Positions 1-10,200 of a DNA stretch of 21,476 nucleotides are shown in pieces. This DNA is from UBA4736 sp002404015 (GTDB lineage: Bacteria > Chloroflexota > Dormibacteria > Dormibacterales > Dormibacteraceae), in contig DAIOCN010000037.1 in the NCBI GenBank assembly GCA_036747295.1, positions 1 to 21,476 on the forward strand. The letters are read 5' to 3'. Numbering within the stretch: position 1 is the first letter of the stretch; every line of letters starts with the position of its first letter. Both the position numbers and the translations under genes were made by a program. The notes beneath the pieces were generated by a model, which searched no databases, was not told where the DNA came from, and worked only from the letters and a program-made list of their open reading frames with translations.

Positions 1-52
1 CCGACGCGACCGACTCGGCGGGCTCATTCACGAGTACGAGATCGCCGCATGA
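1..52 (+). CDS. IS transposase, C-terminal tail only (runs off left edge)
   Basis: The frame starting at base 2 reads RRDRLGGLIHEYEIAA then TGA at 50-52. This tail (R-R-D-x-L-G-G-hydrophobic-H-E-Y) is typical of integrase-core (rve) DDE transposases common in Actinomycetota-type genomes. The right-hand copy also shows the preceding YNxHRPH motif, which supports the assignment. Only the C-terminus is present, so catalytic residues and IS family cannot be judged. The stop overlaps an ATG (ATGA, 49-52) that opens a short ORF conserved at its start in both copies. The IS3 versus IS481 group cannot be decided from this tail. Confidence 0.75.
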   Translation, partial: RRDRLGGLIHEYEIAA

Positions 53-87
53 CGACGGAATCCGGTTCTCGGCACCCGCAGGTCACC
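1..87 (+). repeat. Left copy of inverted IS-end repeat
   Basis: Positions 1-87 match the reverse complement of 21213-21297 with four substitutions and one 1-bp indel. The match covers the last 16 codons of a transposase and about 35 bases after its stop codon, then ends abruptly: the left continues TTGCGCAG and the right GTGTTCGC. I read the break as the approximate inner terminus of an insertion sequence; the other terminus lies outside the window, so terminal inverted repeats cannot be checked. Confidence 0.8.
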
Positions 88-111
88 TTGCGCAGATACC
101 AGAGCGGTTAA
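49..111 (+). CDS. 20-codon ORF overlapping the transposase stop
   Basis: An ATG at 49-51 overlaps the transposase TGA and opens a 20-residue ORF (MTTESGSRHPQVTLRRYQSG) ending at TAA 109-111. Its first 13 codons are shared with the right-hand copy; after base 87 the sequences differ. It may simply be the IS end read through into neighbouring DNA. I give it little weight as a functional gene. Confidence 0.15.
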   Translation: MTTESGSRHPQVTLRRYQSG

Positions 112-115
112 AGCA

Positions 116-226
116 ATGTCCACGCCCATCTATGCCGCAACGCTGGTCCACCTGGTGACCTTGATCCAACTCACTCGCGACGGCAGCTCGGTTGATGATG
201 TGGCTCAGTGGTTAACTGTCAGGTGA
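116..226 (+). CDS. Possible small protein, 36 residues, unknown
   Basis: ATG at 116 to TGA at 224-226 encodes a 36-residue peptide with a hydrophobic N-terminal half (YAATLVHLVTLIQL) followed by a hydrophilic tail ending VDDVAQWLTVR. The composition is protein-like but there is no convincing ribosome binding site, and the third-position G/C preference is weaker than in the large genes. It lies just inside the left IS end, so it may be a remnant of a gene cut by the insertion. I do not recognise it. Confidence 0.25.
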   Translation: MSTPIYAATLVHLVTLIQLTRDGSSVDDVAQWLTVR

Positions 227-234
227 CCATGGGA

Positions 235-252
235 GCGGCGCATGGACGCCGC
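235..252. terminator. Possible GC-rich hairpin between convergent small ORFs
   Basis: GCGGCG at 235-240 pairs with CGCCGC at 247-252 across a 6-nt loop. It lies between the end of the plus-strand ORF (226) and the end of the minus-strand membrane protein (281), where a bidirectional terminator would be expected. There is no T-tract, so this is either a weak terminator or coincidental pairing in GC-rich DNA. Confidence 0.25.
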
Positions 253-280
253 GAGAGACACACGCGTTGCGCTGGCCGCA

Positions 281-415
281 TCAGTTTTTGCGCTCAGTGC
301 GCTCTCCCGGCAGTGCCAGCATGCTGCGCACCCCCCATTTGGCGATGTCGTAGCCCGCGACGACCACAAGGATAAACGGCACCAGCAGCCACGGGTTTTC
401 CTCGAACAGCCCCAT
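281..415 (-). CDS. Small single-pass membrane protein, 44 residues
   Basis: Reading the minus strand from ATG at 415 to TGA at 281-283 gives 44 residues beginning MGLFEENPWLL. One hydrophobic helix (about residues 9-21, WLLVPFILVVVAG) is followed by a basic, hydrophilic tail ending GERTERKN. A strong ribosome binding site, GGGAGGGG (428-421 on the minus strand), stands 5 nt before the ATG. The helix near the N-terminus and the positively charged C-terminus suggest a single-pass protein with its tail in the cytoplasm. It is divergent from the large operon and shares its upstream region. I do not recognise a family; the protein-like composition, ribosome site and start make it a likely real gene. 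Confidence 0.6.
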   Translation of the reverse strand: MGLFEENPWLLVPFILVVVAGYDIAKWGVRSMLALPGERTERKN

Positions 416-591
416 ATCGGCCCCTCCCGATCAGCTGGACGGCGAGGCGTAACCACCGGAGATCGGCGACGGCAGCGGCCTCTCAGCGACGTAAAGCCTA
501 GCAGCGGACGGCGCGCACGGCCGTCTTGCGCCGAAGCGCCGGGCACATTAGGCTTCCCACCGACGCGGGTATTAGGCAGACGGGGGACGAT
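416..591. promoter_or_regulatory. Divergent intergenic region between the small membrane gene and the large operon
   Basis: About 176 bases with no convincing gene separate the minus-strand small gene from the first start of the plus-strand operon, so promoters for both should lie here. I cannot identify a consensus -35/-10 pair. The heptamer ATTAGGC occurs twice in direct orientation (547-553 and 571-577, 24 nt apart), and a related CTAGGCT occurs on the minus strand around 495-501. These are candidate operator or -10-type elements, nothing more. Confidence 0.3.
421..428 (-). promoter_or_regulatory. Ribosome binding site of the 44-residue membrane protein
   Basis: GGGAGGGG on the minus strand, 5 nt upstream of the ATG at 415. 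This purine-rich site fixes the start of the small gene. Confidence 0.55.
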
Positions 592-645
592 ATGGACGGG
601 CGTTGGGACGCGGCTGGACAAGCCAGCGAGCTTGTGGCCGCCTGA
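592..645 (+). CDS. Possible 17-codon leader peptide
   Basis: An ATG at 592 preceded by GGGGGA (582-587) encodes MDGRWDAAGQASELVAA and stops at TGA 643-645. The last base of the stop is the first base of an ATG (645-647) that opens the next ORF in another frame (TGATG). It has the best ribosome site in this stretch. It is either a translated leader that couples into the first operon gene, or the true N-terminus of that gene separated by a frameshift. I cannot decide between these. Confidence 0.3.
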   Translation: MDGRWDAAGQASELVAA

Positions 646-1277
646 TGCTGGTCTTGATCTTTCTCGAGAAGGGCAGAGAGACAAAAGAGCGCGAGCAAGA
701 CGAGGACCACCGGCGTGATCGGGACCGGGACGCAGAAGAGCGCGACGATGAAGACGAGCGCCACCGGCGCGGTGTCCCCGAGCAGATCCCCTCCCACCTG
801 GACCCCCGCCCCCTGGCCCACGCGCTCCAACCCCACCTCGCCGGCCGCCCGGCCGACGGCTCGGTTGCCCCCGCCTCCACCCCGACCACCGTGGTCTGGT
901 CCGACGCCGGCGAGGAGGCCATCGCCCACCTCGACAGCCTCCAGATAAGGATCCTCGACGGCGCCGTGGTCGCCTCGCTGGACCTCGAGACGGACCAGAC
1001 TGGCAGGGCTCCCGTGGTCGTGAGGTTCGCGCTCGCCGCTCAGGATCCCGCGGCGGGCCTGATCGCGGTCACCGACGAGGTGCCAGGTGGCAACCCCATA
1101 CTCGCGGCCCGCTGGGGCGCCACCGTCCAGGACGCGGTCTGGGCCTCGCTGACCGGACTCGCCGCCGATCACGCCGCTCAGAACGGCTTCGCCCCCCATG
1201 GCCTGTCCGCTGTGGCCGGGGCGCTGCGCCTGCACATGGGCAACCCCTTCCAGATCACCGCTCTTACCAGCCCGTGA
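645..1277 (+). CDS. Operon gene 1: protein of unknown family, about 210 residues (start uncertain)
   Basis: The frame is clearly coding from about 780 to the TGA at 1275-1277, with nearly all third positions G or C and ordinary protein composition (for example PRPLAHALQPHLAG and SLQIRILDGAVVASLDLE). The start is uncertain. An ATG at 645 gives 210 residues, but its first ~45 residues are an unusual Glu/Asp/Arg/Lys run and third-position GC is lower there. A GTG at 891 would give a shorter protein beginning at the VVWSDAGEE segment. There is no signal peptide or membrane helix. The stop overlaps the GTG start of the giant gene (GTGA), so the two are translationally coupled. I do not recognise the family; its role is inferred only from position as the first gene of the operon. 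Confidence 0.6.
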   Translation: MLVLIFLEKGRETKEREQDEDHRRDRDRDAEERDDEDERHRRGVPEQIPSHLDPRPLAHALQPHLAGRPADGSVAPASTPTTVVWSDAGEEAIAHLDSLQIRILDGAVVASLDLETDQTGRAPVVVRFALAAQDPAAGLIAVTDEVPGGNPILAARWGATVQDAVWASLTGLAADHAAQNGFAPHGLSAVAGALRLHMGNPFQITALTSP

Positions 1278-4200
1278 TCGACACCGCCGGCCTCGCCCAG
1301 GAACTTATCGACGCCGGCCAGGCCATCGGTCTCATCTCCGACGACCGCTCGCTCAACGCCGACTGGTTCGGCAGCCCGCTGACCCACCTCGAGCAGATGC
1401 TCACCACGCCCTCTCAGCGGGCCGCCCTCCTCCGCGCCCTGGAGGGCCTGCTGCCGGCCGACGGCGCGGCCGCCGGCGCCCCGGCGGGAGAGCGCTGGCA
1501 CCCGCTCTTCGATGCCGGCCACGACGGCAACGTCTTTCTCGTCATAACCGGCGACGGGACGGGCCCGGTCGTGATCGGAGCCGCCGCCTCGGTGGCCGGC
1601 CCCAGCGAGAACCTGGGCGATCCGACCAAGCCCTCGGCTCGGCTCTCGATCCGAGCGCCCCTCGTCAAGGCGGACGGCGGCGCCCTGACGGCGCTCGCCG
1701 GCACGTCCGAGGGCCCAATCAGCGCCGAGCTTCGCGTGAACCTCCACCTGCAGCGCGGTACGGGGGTCGGTCAGTCCCCCATCGGCCTGCAGGCGCTCCG
1801 CATCGCGGTCCTCTCGGGCACCGGCGCCACCCCGGTCCGGGTGCGGGTCACCATGGAGGAGCTCGACCTGGGTGACGGCGCCGGCCCGGTCGCCGAAGTT
1901 GTCCTGGACCCTGACCAGCTGGGCAGCGAGGCGGCGCACGTCGCGGTTGGCCTCCTGCGCCAGGCTTTCCATTCGGCGTCAAGCCTGGATCCCGCCGGCC
2001 AGAGCCTGGTCCAGTCACTGCCCGGGCTCCTCGGCCTTCTCAATGACGGGATCCCGCCCTTCCCGTTCGCCGACCTCCTGCACAACCCGCAGGGCCTGCG
2101 GGCCTGGCTCAGATCTCTCACGGCCGGTGGCGCGGGAGCCCCGGCGGTCAAGTGGCTGGGGCACCTGGCAGCGCTCTTTGGCATCTCCACTCCGGCGGTG
2201 ACCGGAATCGGCGCGGCCACCGACCCCTGGCGGGTCAGCATTCTCGCCATCGGAACCGGCGGACTCGAGGCGGTCCTGGCCATCGACCGCGACCCGGCCA
2301 CCGGTGTCGACGTGCTCCTCCCCGGGCTCGCGGTCCGGCTGCCGTCGGCCGTCGCGGGCAGCAAGGCGGTGCTGAAGGCCGGCGCGACGGTGGCGGCGGT
2401 TCCGCTCAGCGGGGTCGTGCCCGCGGTCCCCCTACCCCGCGCCAAACTGCTGATCGAAGCCCCCGGGACGGGCCCCTTGATCGCGCCGGGCGGCGCCATC
2501 GCCATCGGGCAGGTCCGCGCCGGCCTAACCTGGGACGGCGCGCGCGGCCGCCTGACGCCGCTGCTCGAGCTGGACGCGGTCGACTTCGAAGGGACCCACC
2601 ACGATCGGATAGACCTCAGCAACGCCCAGGCGCTGACCCAGGCCGCCCAGAACGTGCTTCAGACCGCCCTCCAGCACGTGCTCGGCACCACCGGCGCCGG
2701 CCGCAGCCTGGGCGCCCTGGCCGGGCTGGTGCCTCCGACGGGCCACGCCTCCTGGCCCTCTGCCAACCTGGCCGACCCTGGCCGCCTCGCCGCGTCGCCG
2801 CTCGCCGAGATCTCGCGGGTCCATCGCGCCGTGCTGGCGACGGCAGCTCCCAACGACTGGGGGGCCATGCTGGGCGAGATCGGGGCCCTGGCCGGCCTGG
2901 CCGGCGCGCCCTCCGGGAGCGGCACGCCGGACGACGCCTGGCGGATCGCCATCGACGGCTCCGGCTCGCTCGGGGTCTCCCTGGCGGCCTGGAACGATGC
3001 TTCCGGTGGTACCGACCGCCTGAGACTGGGCCTTCGCGTGGGGGCCGACCAGGGTCCCATCCACGGCAGCTGGCAGCTCTCGGTGGCCGGCTTCGACCTA
3101 CCCGCGGGCGGCCGCGCGACGGCCCACTTCCTGGGCAGCCACCGGCTGGCCGCGTCGCTGCAGCCCGTGCCGGCGCTGCCCAGCGTCTCGGGAGTCCAGC
3201 TCGAGGCACAGGCCTTCCACGCCGCGCTCGATTGGGCGGCAGGTGGGCCGGCCCGCTGCACTGCCGACGTGAGCGGCGTCCGGGTGACCGCGGAAGGGAC
3301 CACCCTGAACGTGGGGACCATCAGCTTCCCCGCGGGCGCGGGAACCCCGGCCAACCCACTCGGCGGCCTGGGAGTTGCGCCCGCTGCTGCCGAGCAGGTG
3401 GCGCGCGTGCTCGCAGCCCGGGCGGCCGCCGCCTGGGGCGGCCTCCCGGCGCAGGGCCTGGGCGCGCTGGCCGGCGTCCATCGCGGCCTGCCCGGACTGC
3501 CGGCCGAGTGGCCTCTGCTCGGTGATCCGGCACAGCCGGGCGCGCTTTTCGAGCACCCTGTGGCAGCGCTCCGCGACTGGCTGCGCCGCCTGGTTGAGAC
3601 CGTCGCCGCCGACGGGACTCCGCTGGCCGTGGCCTGGGCGCGGTACGCGGCCTTGCTGCTGGAAGGTGCCTTCACCTCGCCGGTCCTGCCGGCCGGTCCT
3701 CCAATCCGCGGCAGCGGCACAGCGGCAGACCCCTGGACCGTGCCTCTCGGCAACGGCGACCCCAACCTGCCGGGCGCCGACGGCCTCGTCTGGCTGGAGC
3801 CGGGACCGCCGCACGCCTGGCTGGCGGCAGCCGCCGCCCGGCTCATGGCTGCTGTCACCTTCGATGAGCTGCTGGCCGGAGCGGCCGCCGGGGGGCGCTT
3901 CCTGCCCCAACTGGCCGCGGCGCTGCAGGCGGCCGACCTTGCCGCCGCCGGCGCCGGCCTGGCCGGCCTGGCCTCCTACCTGGCCGGCTCGGACGGCGTG
4001 GTACCACAGGCCTCACAGCTGCCGACGGCCGCCGGCTGGCAGCCTGGGGCGACGCCGCTCCACTCCCCGCATCATTTGCATCCACAGGATCCCGCGGCGA
4101 TCGCCCAGATCCAGACCGCGCTGGCCGGCTTCGGAGGGGCGGACCCCGTCGTCCTGGTCAGCCCGCCGTTCGGCGCCTCAGGTGACTGGGCGGCCCTGCT

Positions 4201-7200
4201 GGCTGCCGCGGGGGCTGCCGCCGACCCGGCGGCTCACTTCGACTTCCGGCAGCCGGGCGTCCCCCCGAGCGCCGTCGACCTGACGACGGTGACCGCGACC
4301 AGCCGGTTCTACACCTGCGACCTGGCCGACACCGGGGCGGGGCGGCTGGACGCCATGACAATTCAGGTCACGCGCGCGCTCGCGCGGGTCCGCGAGCTTC
4401 ACGGCGGCGGCAAGGTGGCGCTGGTGGGCCATTCGGTCGCAGGCCTCGCGGCGCTGGCCGCTGTCCAGTCGGCGCCGGCGGGGGCGGTCGCCGGCCTGGT
4501 GACGCTGGGCGCTCCCCTGGCCGGGTCGCCGCTCACGCCGATCCTCGATTCGGGGGTCGCGGGCGCGGTCCGGCTGCTCAGGCGGCTGGCGCCGAGCGGG
4601 CTGGCTGACGCCAACCTGGAGGGCGCGCTCGACCACCTGGCCCGCGCCCTCGACGGCTTCTTGCCGCCACCGAACCCCAGCACGCCATCCGTGGCGGCGC
4701 CGTACCCGGTCCCCGCCTTTGCGGCGCCGGCCTCCCTGAGGCTGCCGGCCAGCGTGACCGCGGTGGCGCTTGGCGGCTCGCTGGCCGGTGACCTCAGGAA
4801 CGAGGTTCGGACGGTCCTGGCCGCCGCGGTGGCCGCGGTGCCGGCACCCGGTCCTGGCGACACCGGACCCACGCACGCCGGGATCGCGCTCAGGCTGAGG
4901 TTGCTGGCGGGCGGCACGGTTGGCGAGCCGACAGTCGATGCCGGGGTGCGGCTGGACCTGGGCCGGGTGCGCCTCAGCTCGACGCCCGACGTCACCGCCT
5001 TCAGGCCGCGGGTGTCCGTGGACGTCAAGCTCTTCGGAAGCGACGGCTGGTTGGTGGGCGATCCGGGGAGCGCCGACGCCCGGGTCCGCTGGGCGGAGCT
5101 CGGCCTGACCATCGAGCCGCCCGCCGCACCCGGCGGCCACATCCTCCTGACGCCTCGGGCGGTCCTGCACGACTCGGCCATCCGGCAGCCTCTGGTCGGT
5201 GACGTCAGCCTCGGGCAGGCGGGCTTCCCGGAACTCCTGGGCTCCGCGCTGCGCGCTCTATCCAGCCCGGCGCCGGACCCGGGCAGTCCGGTCGCGGTGC
5301 TGCTCGCCGCGCTCAGCGCCCTGGGCCTGGCCGCGCCCGACGGGCATGGGGGCGTCGGAGTCGCAGCGGACGCCTTGGCCGCGCTGGCCGCCGATGCCCA
5401 GGGCTTCCTCGGCGCGCGCCTGCGGGCAGCCCTGGACGGCGGCACCCTGCTGGGGTTGACGGGCCCTCCCGGCGGGCCGTGGAATCTGCCGGCTGCGGCT
5501 CTGCCTCTCAACCTCGGCCTCACGACCTCGCCTGCCGGCGTGCACATCTCCACGCCCGGCGCCGGCCTCGACCTGGGAGGGATCCGCCTCAGTTCCGACT
5601 TCCGGCTGAACCTCCCCGACCTCGCACCACAGATCTCCGCCACGCTGGCCGCCGGGCCGGTCACGCTGACCCTCACCCAGCCGGGCGGGCACCTCGTGCT
5701 CGACGCGGCACCCTGGGTCGCTGCCCTCACCTTGCTGCCGGCCGGGTCCGGGGCCGCGCAGCAGGCCGCGGCGCTGAGCCTCATCCCGCGGCTGGCGCTC
5801 TCCTCAGCGGTGTCGGCGGTGATCGAGTCGCTGGTTGGCCCGGCGCTTCGCATCGGTCCGATCGACGCCCTCCTGGCCGGTCCCGGCGCCTGGGCGCAGC
5901 GGCCGGGCGCTCTGGGCGCCGGGGGCGGAGGCGGGGGCTTCGACGGCGGACGCATCGCCACGCTGCTGACCACGATCGGGGCGGCGGCCGGCCTGCCTGC
6001 GGCCCCCGGCGGCGGAGTGCTCCTGCCGGGGCACGTGGCCGTGAAGGTCAGCGGCGGCGACCCCTTGGTGATCGAGGCGGCCACCACCGCCGCCATTGGC
6101 GGCGCACTCGACCTTCAGCTCACCATCTCCATCGACCGGGCTCTTCACGTGGCGCCCGCCGGCAAGGCCACGCTCCACGCCAACCTCGCGCCCGGGGCCG
6201 CCTGGGGGACGGTCGCCGTGATCGCCGAGGCCACACCCTCAGGTCTCGGGCTCAGCCTGCAGCCCGGCATCGGCGCGCACCTGACGCTGCTGCCCCAGTT
6301 GAGCGGCCTCGACACGCTCCTGGCCAGCCTGACCGGGGCCCTGCTGCCGGCCGTCCTGGACGCGACCGTGGGGACGGCGGCCGTCCAGGCCTCGCCGATC
6401 ACCCCCGTCTGCCTTCAGCTGACGAGCGCGCTGGGCCTCTCCGATCCCACCGGGAACTTCGCCGGCCACGCCGCTGCCTGGGCCCAGGTCGGACAGCCGG
6501 GCTGGCTGGAAGCCCGCGCCGCCGGCGCCCGGCAGGCGGCGATCCAGGCCCTCGCCCACCTGCTCGGTGATCCCGGCCTGCCGTTCAGCATCCCTGGCGT
6601 GGCGGTGGCTCCGGACGCAGCGGGCACCGCCGCGAGATGGCAGTTCACACCCACCGGCGCCGGCTTCGGAGGTCATGTGGTCGTCACCGCGGGCTGGGAC
6701 GCCGGCGGCCCCACGGCCAGGCTGGGAGTCGAGAACCTGACCCTGGGCGGGAGCGCTCTCCACGTCGACGGCAGCCTCGGCTACTCGTCCGGGGCCGTCG
6801 CGCTCAGCCTCACCGGCTCGGTCGCGGCGCCGGCTGGCCTGGGCCTCGAATTCCAGCCGGCTCTGACCGCGTCGCTCAACGCGGGCAAGCTGGCCGTGCG
6901 CTTCCTGCCGCTGGGCGTCGGCAGCGACGGCGACCTGGCCATCGACCTGGCGCCCAGCGCTGGCATCCACCCGGCCACGCCCAACCTGGTGGCCCTCGCC
7001 GAGAAGTGGCTGCTGCCGGCGCTCGGCGACGCCGCTCTGGCCGCCGCCGGGGATACGCTGCTCCAGCGCACGCCCTGGCAGGGTGGCCCCACCCTCGCGG
7101 CGCTTCTCCAGACGGCGGGCGTTCTCGCCGCGGGCGGACCGCCGTTCAGCCTGGCCAGCCCGCTGCCCGCCGCCGGCGACCTGCCGCTGCGAGCGCTCGC

Positions 7201-10200
7201 CGCGGCCGCCGGCTACCAGGTCCAGGTCACGCCGACCTTGAAGATCAGCCTGGTCAACGACGCCGGGCAGCCGTACGCTCGCGTAGGAGCGCGGCTCACC
7301 GGCTACCTCGAGCTGCCCGCCGGGGCGGTCTCGGTGCGCACCCTCTTCGGCGGCCCCAACGGAATGCCGGGCAGCGACAGCGGGGTCACCCTCTACCTGG
7401 CCGAGGTGACAGGCGGCTCGCCGGGCCTGCGCCTGCGACCGTCGCTGCACGTGGTCGGCGCGGGTGTCGGAGTGGCCGGCTCCGGGGACTCCCCCCTCGT
7501 GAATACCAACGGCTTCCGGCTGGGCGGCGTCGAGGGGTATCTGTACTTCGACCTGGACCTGGTCGACGGCGGCGGCAACCCGCAGCTTTCGGTCAGGAAC
7601 AGCGGGGCTGGTTTCGAGCTGAGCGAACTCGGCCTGCCCCTCAACGCCATCGGCGGAGCGGGCGGCTCCAACCCGGTCGCCCAGAGCCTGCTCGCGGGCG
7701 GGCCGGGCGGCGGCGGCGGGGCGCCCCCGGGTGACGGCCAACCGGTCAACCCTTCGGTCAGCGTCTCCGTCTACGACCGCGGCGGCACGATCACCTTCCT
7801 GATCAAGGGCAGCCGCAAGATCAGCATCCCCATCCACCAGGCTTTCGGGCCCCTGCACATCGAACAGGTCGACCTGGAGGTCGACAACGCCAGCACCCGG
7901 ATGGCGGTGCTGCTGGTGGGCGGGCTCAAGATGTCCGGCTTCCAGGTCGAGGTGATCGACCTCGGGGTGGACGTCCCCTTCGCCACCTTCCTCCACCCGG
8001 ACACATGGGCGCTCGACCTCCGGGGCCTGGCCGCCTCGCTGGAGGCGCCCGGGGTGAGCATCGCGGGCGGGCTGCTCAAGAACGACCGGCCGCCGGTGGA
8101 GTACGACGGCATGCTGACGGCCCACCTGGCCGGGATCGGCGGCATCACCGTGGTCGGCTCCTACGCCCGGCCGGCCGACTACACCTCGCTCTTCGTCTTC
8201 GTGGCGCTCGACATCCCGCTGGGCGGGCCGCCGTTCCTTTTCATCCTGGGCCTGGGCGCGGGGGTGGGCGTCAACCGCGAGCTCCACGTCCCAGACGACG
8301 TGGGCCGCATCCAGAACTTCCTGCTGGTCCAGGCGATCGACGACAACAGCCTGGCCAACGACCCCATGGCCGCGCTCATCCAGATGGGCGCGGCGATGCC
8401 GCCTCGGCGAGGCAGCTTCTGGCTGGCGGCCGGACTCCGATTCAGCACCTTCGCCCTGGTGACGACGACGGCTGTCATCTACGTCGAGCTCAACAACGGC
8501 GTTGAGGTCGGTCTGCTGGGCGTGAGCCGGATGGCGCTGCCGGTCGGCCAGCTGGCTCTGATCAGCGTCGAGCTGGCTCTCAAAGCGCGCTTCAGCAGCG
8601 CAGAAGGCCTGCTCTCGGTTCAGGCCCAGCTCACCGACAACTCCTGGCTCTTCTACTCGGACTGCCAGCTGACAGGCGGCTTCGCGTTCTTCATGTGGTT
8701 CCGGAAGGCGCAGTTCCTGCTCACCCTGGGCGGCTATCACCCCGCCTTCCAGGCCCCCAGCGGCTTCCCCTCGGTGCCCCGCCTGGGCTTCCATTGGCAG
8801 GTGTCGAGCCTGATCGTCGTCAAAGGCGAGGCCTACTTCGCGCTGACGACCAGCTGCGTCATGGCCGGGGGGCGCCTCGAGGCCGTCTTCGACGCGGGCG
8901 CCATCCGCGCCTGGTTCGAGGCCCACGCCGACCTCCTGATCTCCTGGGATCCCTTTGTGTACGACATCGAGGTCGGCATCTCGGTCGGCGTCTCAGCGCA
9001 CGTCAGGGTCTGCTTCTTCGCGTGCGCCGACATCGGCATCACGGTGTCGGTCGGCGCAGACCTCCACATCCTGGGGCCACCCTTCCACGGCTCGGTGAGG
9101 GTCGAGTACTGGGTGGTCTCGGTCACCATCCCCTTTGGCCCCGACCCCCAGAAGCCGCCGCCGCTCAGCTGGCCCCAATTCCGCGACAAGTACCTGGTCA
9201 GCGGCGACCCTGCCGGCACGGCCGTGGACGTTCGGCCCCTGGCCGGCCTCCTCCCTCAGGATCCGCCTGGCGCCCAGCCCGCGCCCGGCACCGAGGCCCA
9301 GCCCTGGCGGATGCAGCCCGAGTGGGTCTTCGAGACCGGAACCAGGGTGGCGGGCGGCACCGCTCTGGACGTGGCGGCTAGGAGCACCATCGCCCCTGCC
9401 GAGTTGGGGGCGATCGATCTCGCGCCGATGGGCCACGAGTTCGGGGGCATCGCCAGCGTCCACAGCCTCAGCGTGGAGGTCAGGCAGCCAAACGGCAGCT
9501 GGGTGGCCATCCCGGTCGCTTCCTCGGCAGTGACCACGGAAGTGCTCATCAGCGACTTCCCCGAAGCGACCTGGCACTACACCGACCCGAACCACCCGAT
9601 TGCCGCCGCCCGCACCATCCGCGGCATCAGCGGACTGCGCGTCACGGGCCATCCCAGCCTGCCCGGCCAGACCGCCGACATCCACATCGCCGTGCTCGTC
9701 GACGACCTGGTCTGGAAGGCGCGACCGCTGCCGCTGGATCCCGGTCCCGAGGTGGTCGGCATCCTGCACGGCTTTGGCGCCGGCGCCGAAAGCCTGGCTC
9801 TGATCTCGGCGAGCGCCACGGCCGAGGTGTTGGTTGAAGCCGCTCAGAAGGTCCTGAGTGGTCCGCTGCTGGCCGCCCCTCGGGCCGATCTCGGCTTCGC
9901 CGCCCAGGGCCTCCAGCCGATGGCGGTGCGCGCCCTTCGCCAGAACCGGTCGGCACCCCCGCAGCTGCTGCCCCTGAGCGCGGGGCTGACCATGAAGCCG
10001 CCACCGCTGCCCCCGCCACCGCCCATCCAGCGCCCGGCTGACGTGACCTCCATCCCGCTCGCCGGAGCCCGGCTGCGAGCCGTCCTGGGCTCGCGGCCGC
10101 GGCCGGCCGACCCGGCGCCGATCCGCGCGCGGACCACCGTCAGCGGCCTGGCGGCCGCGGCCGGAATGGTCCGGACGGCGCCGCCGCAAGCCCAGGTCCT

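Noticed and set aside
205..718. Overlapping plus- and minus-strand ORFs of about 158 codons
   Set aside because: Both are rich in Arg/Pro/Ser without motifs. A shorter minus-strand frame (281-415) with a ribosome site and membrane helix explains the coding signal better.
2152..3525. Plus-strand alternative-frame ORF of 457 codons
   Set aside because: Arg/Pro/Gly-rich shadow of the giant gene's repeat region in another frame; the giant frame is uninterrupted here.
6239..8926. Long minus-strand ORF of 895 codons
   Set aside because: It lies wholly opposite the giant gene; long antisense frames are expected where third positions are nearly all G/C. The plus frame has the coherent DUF6603-type motifs.
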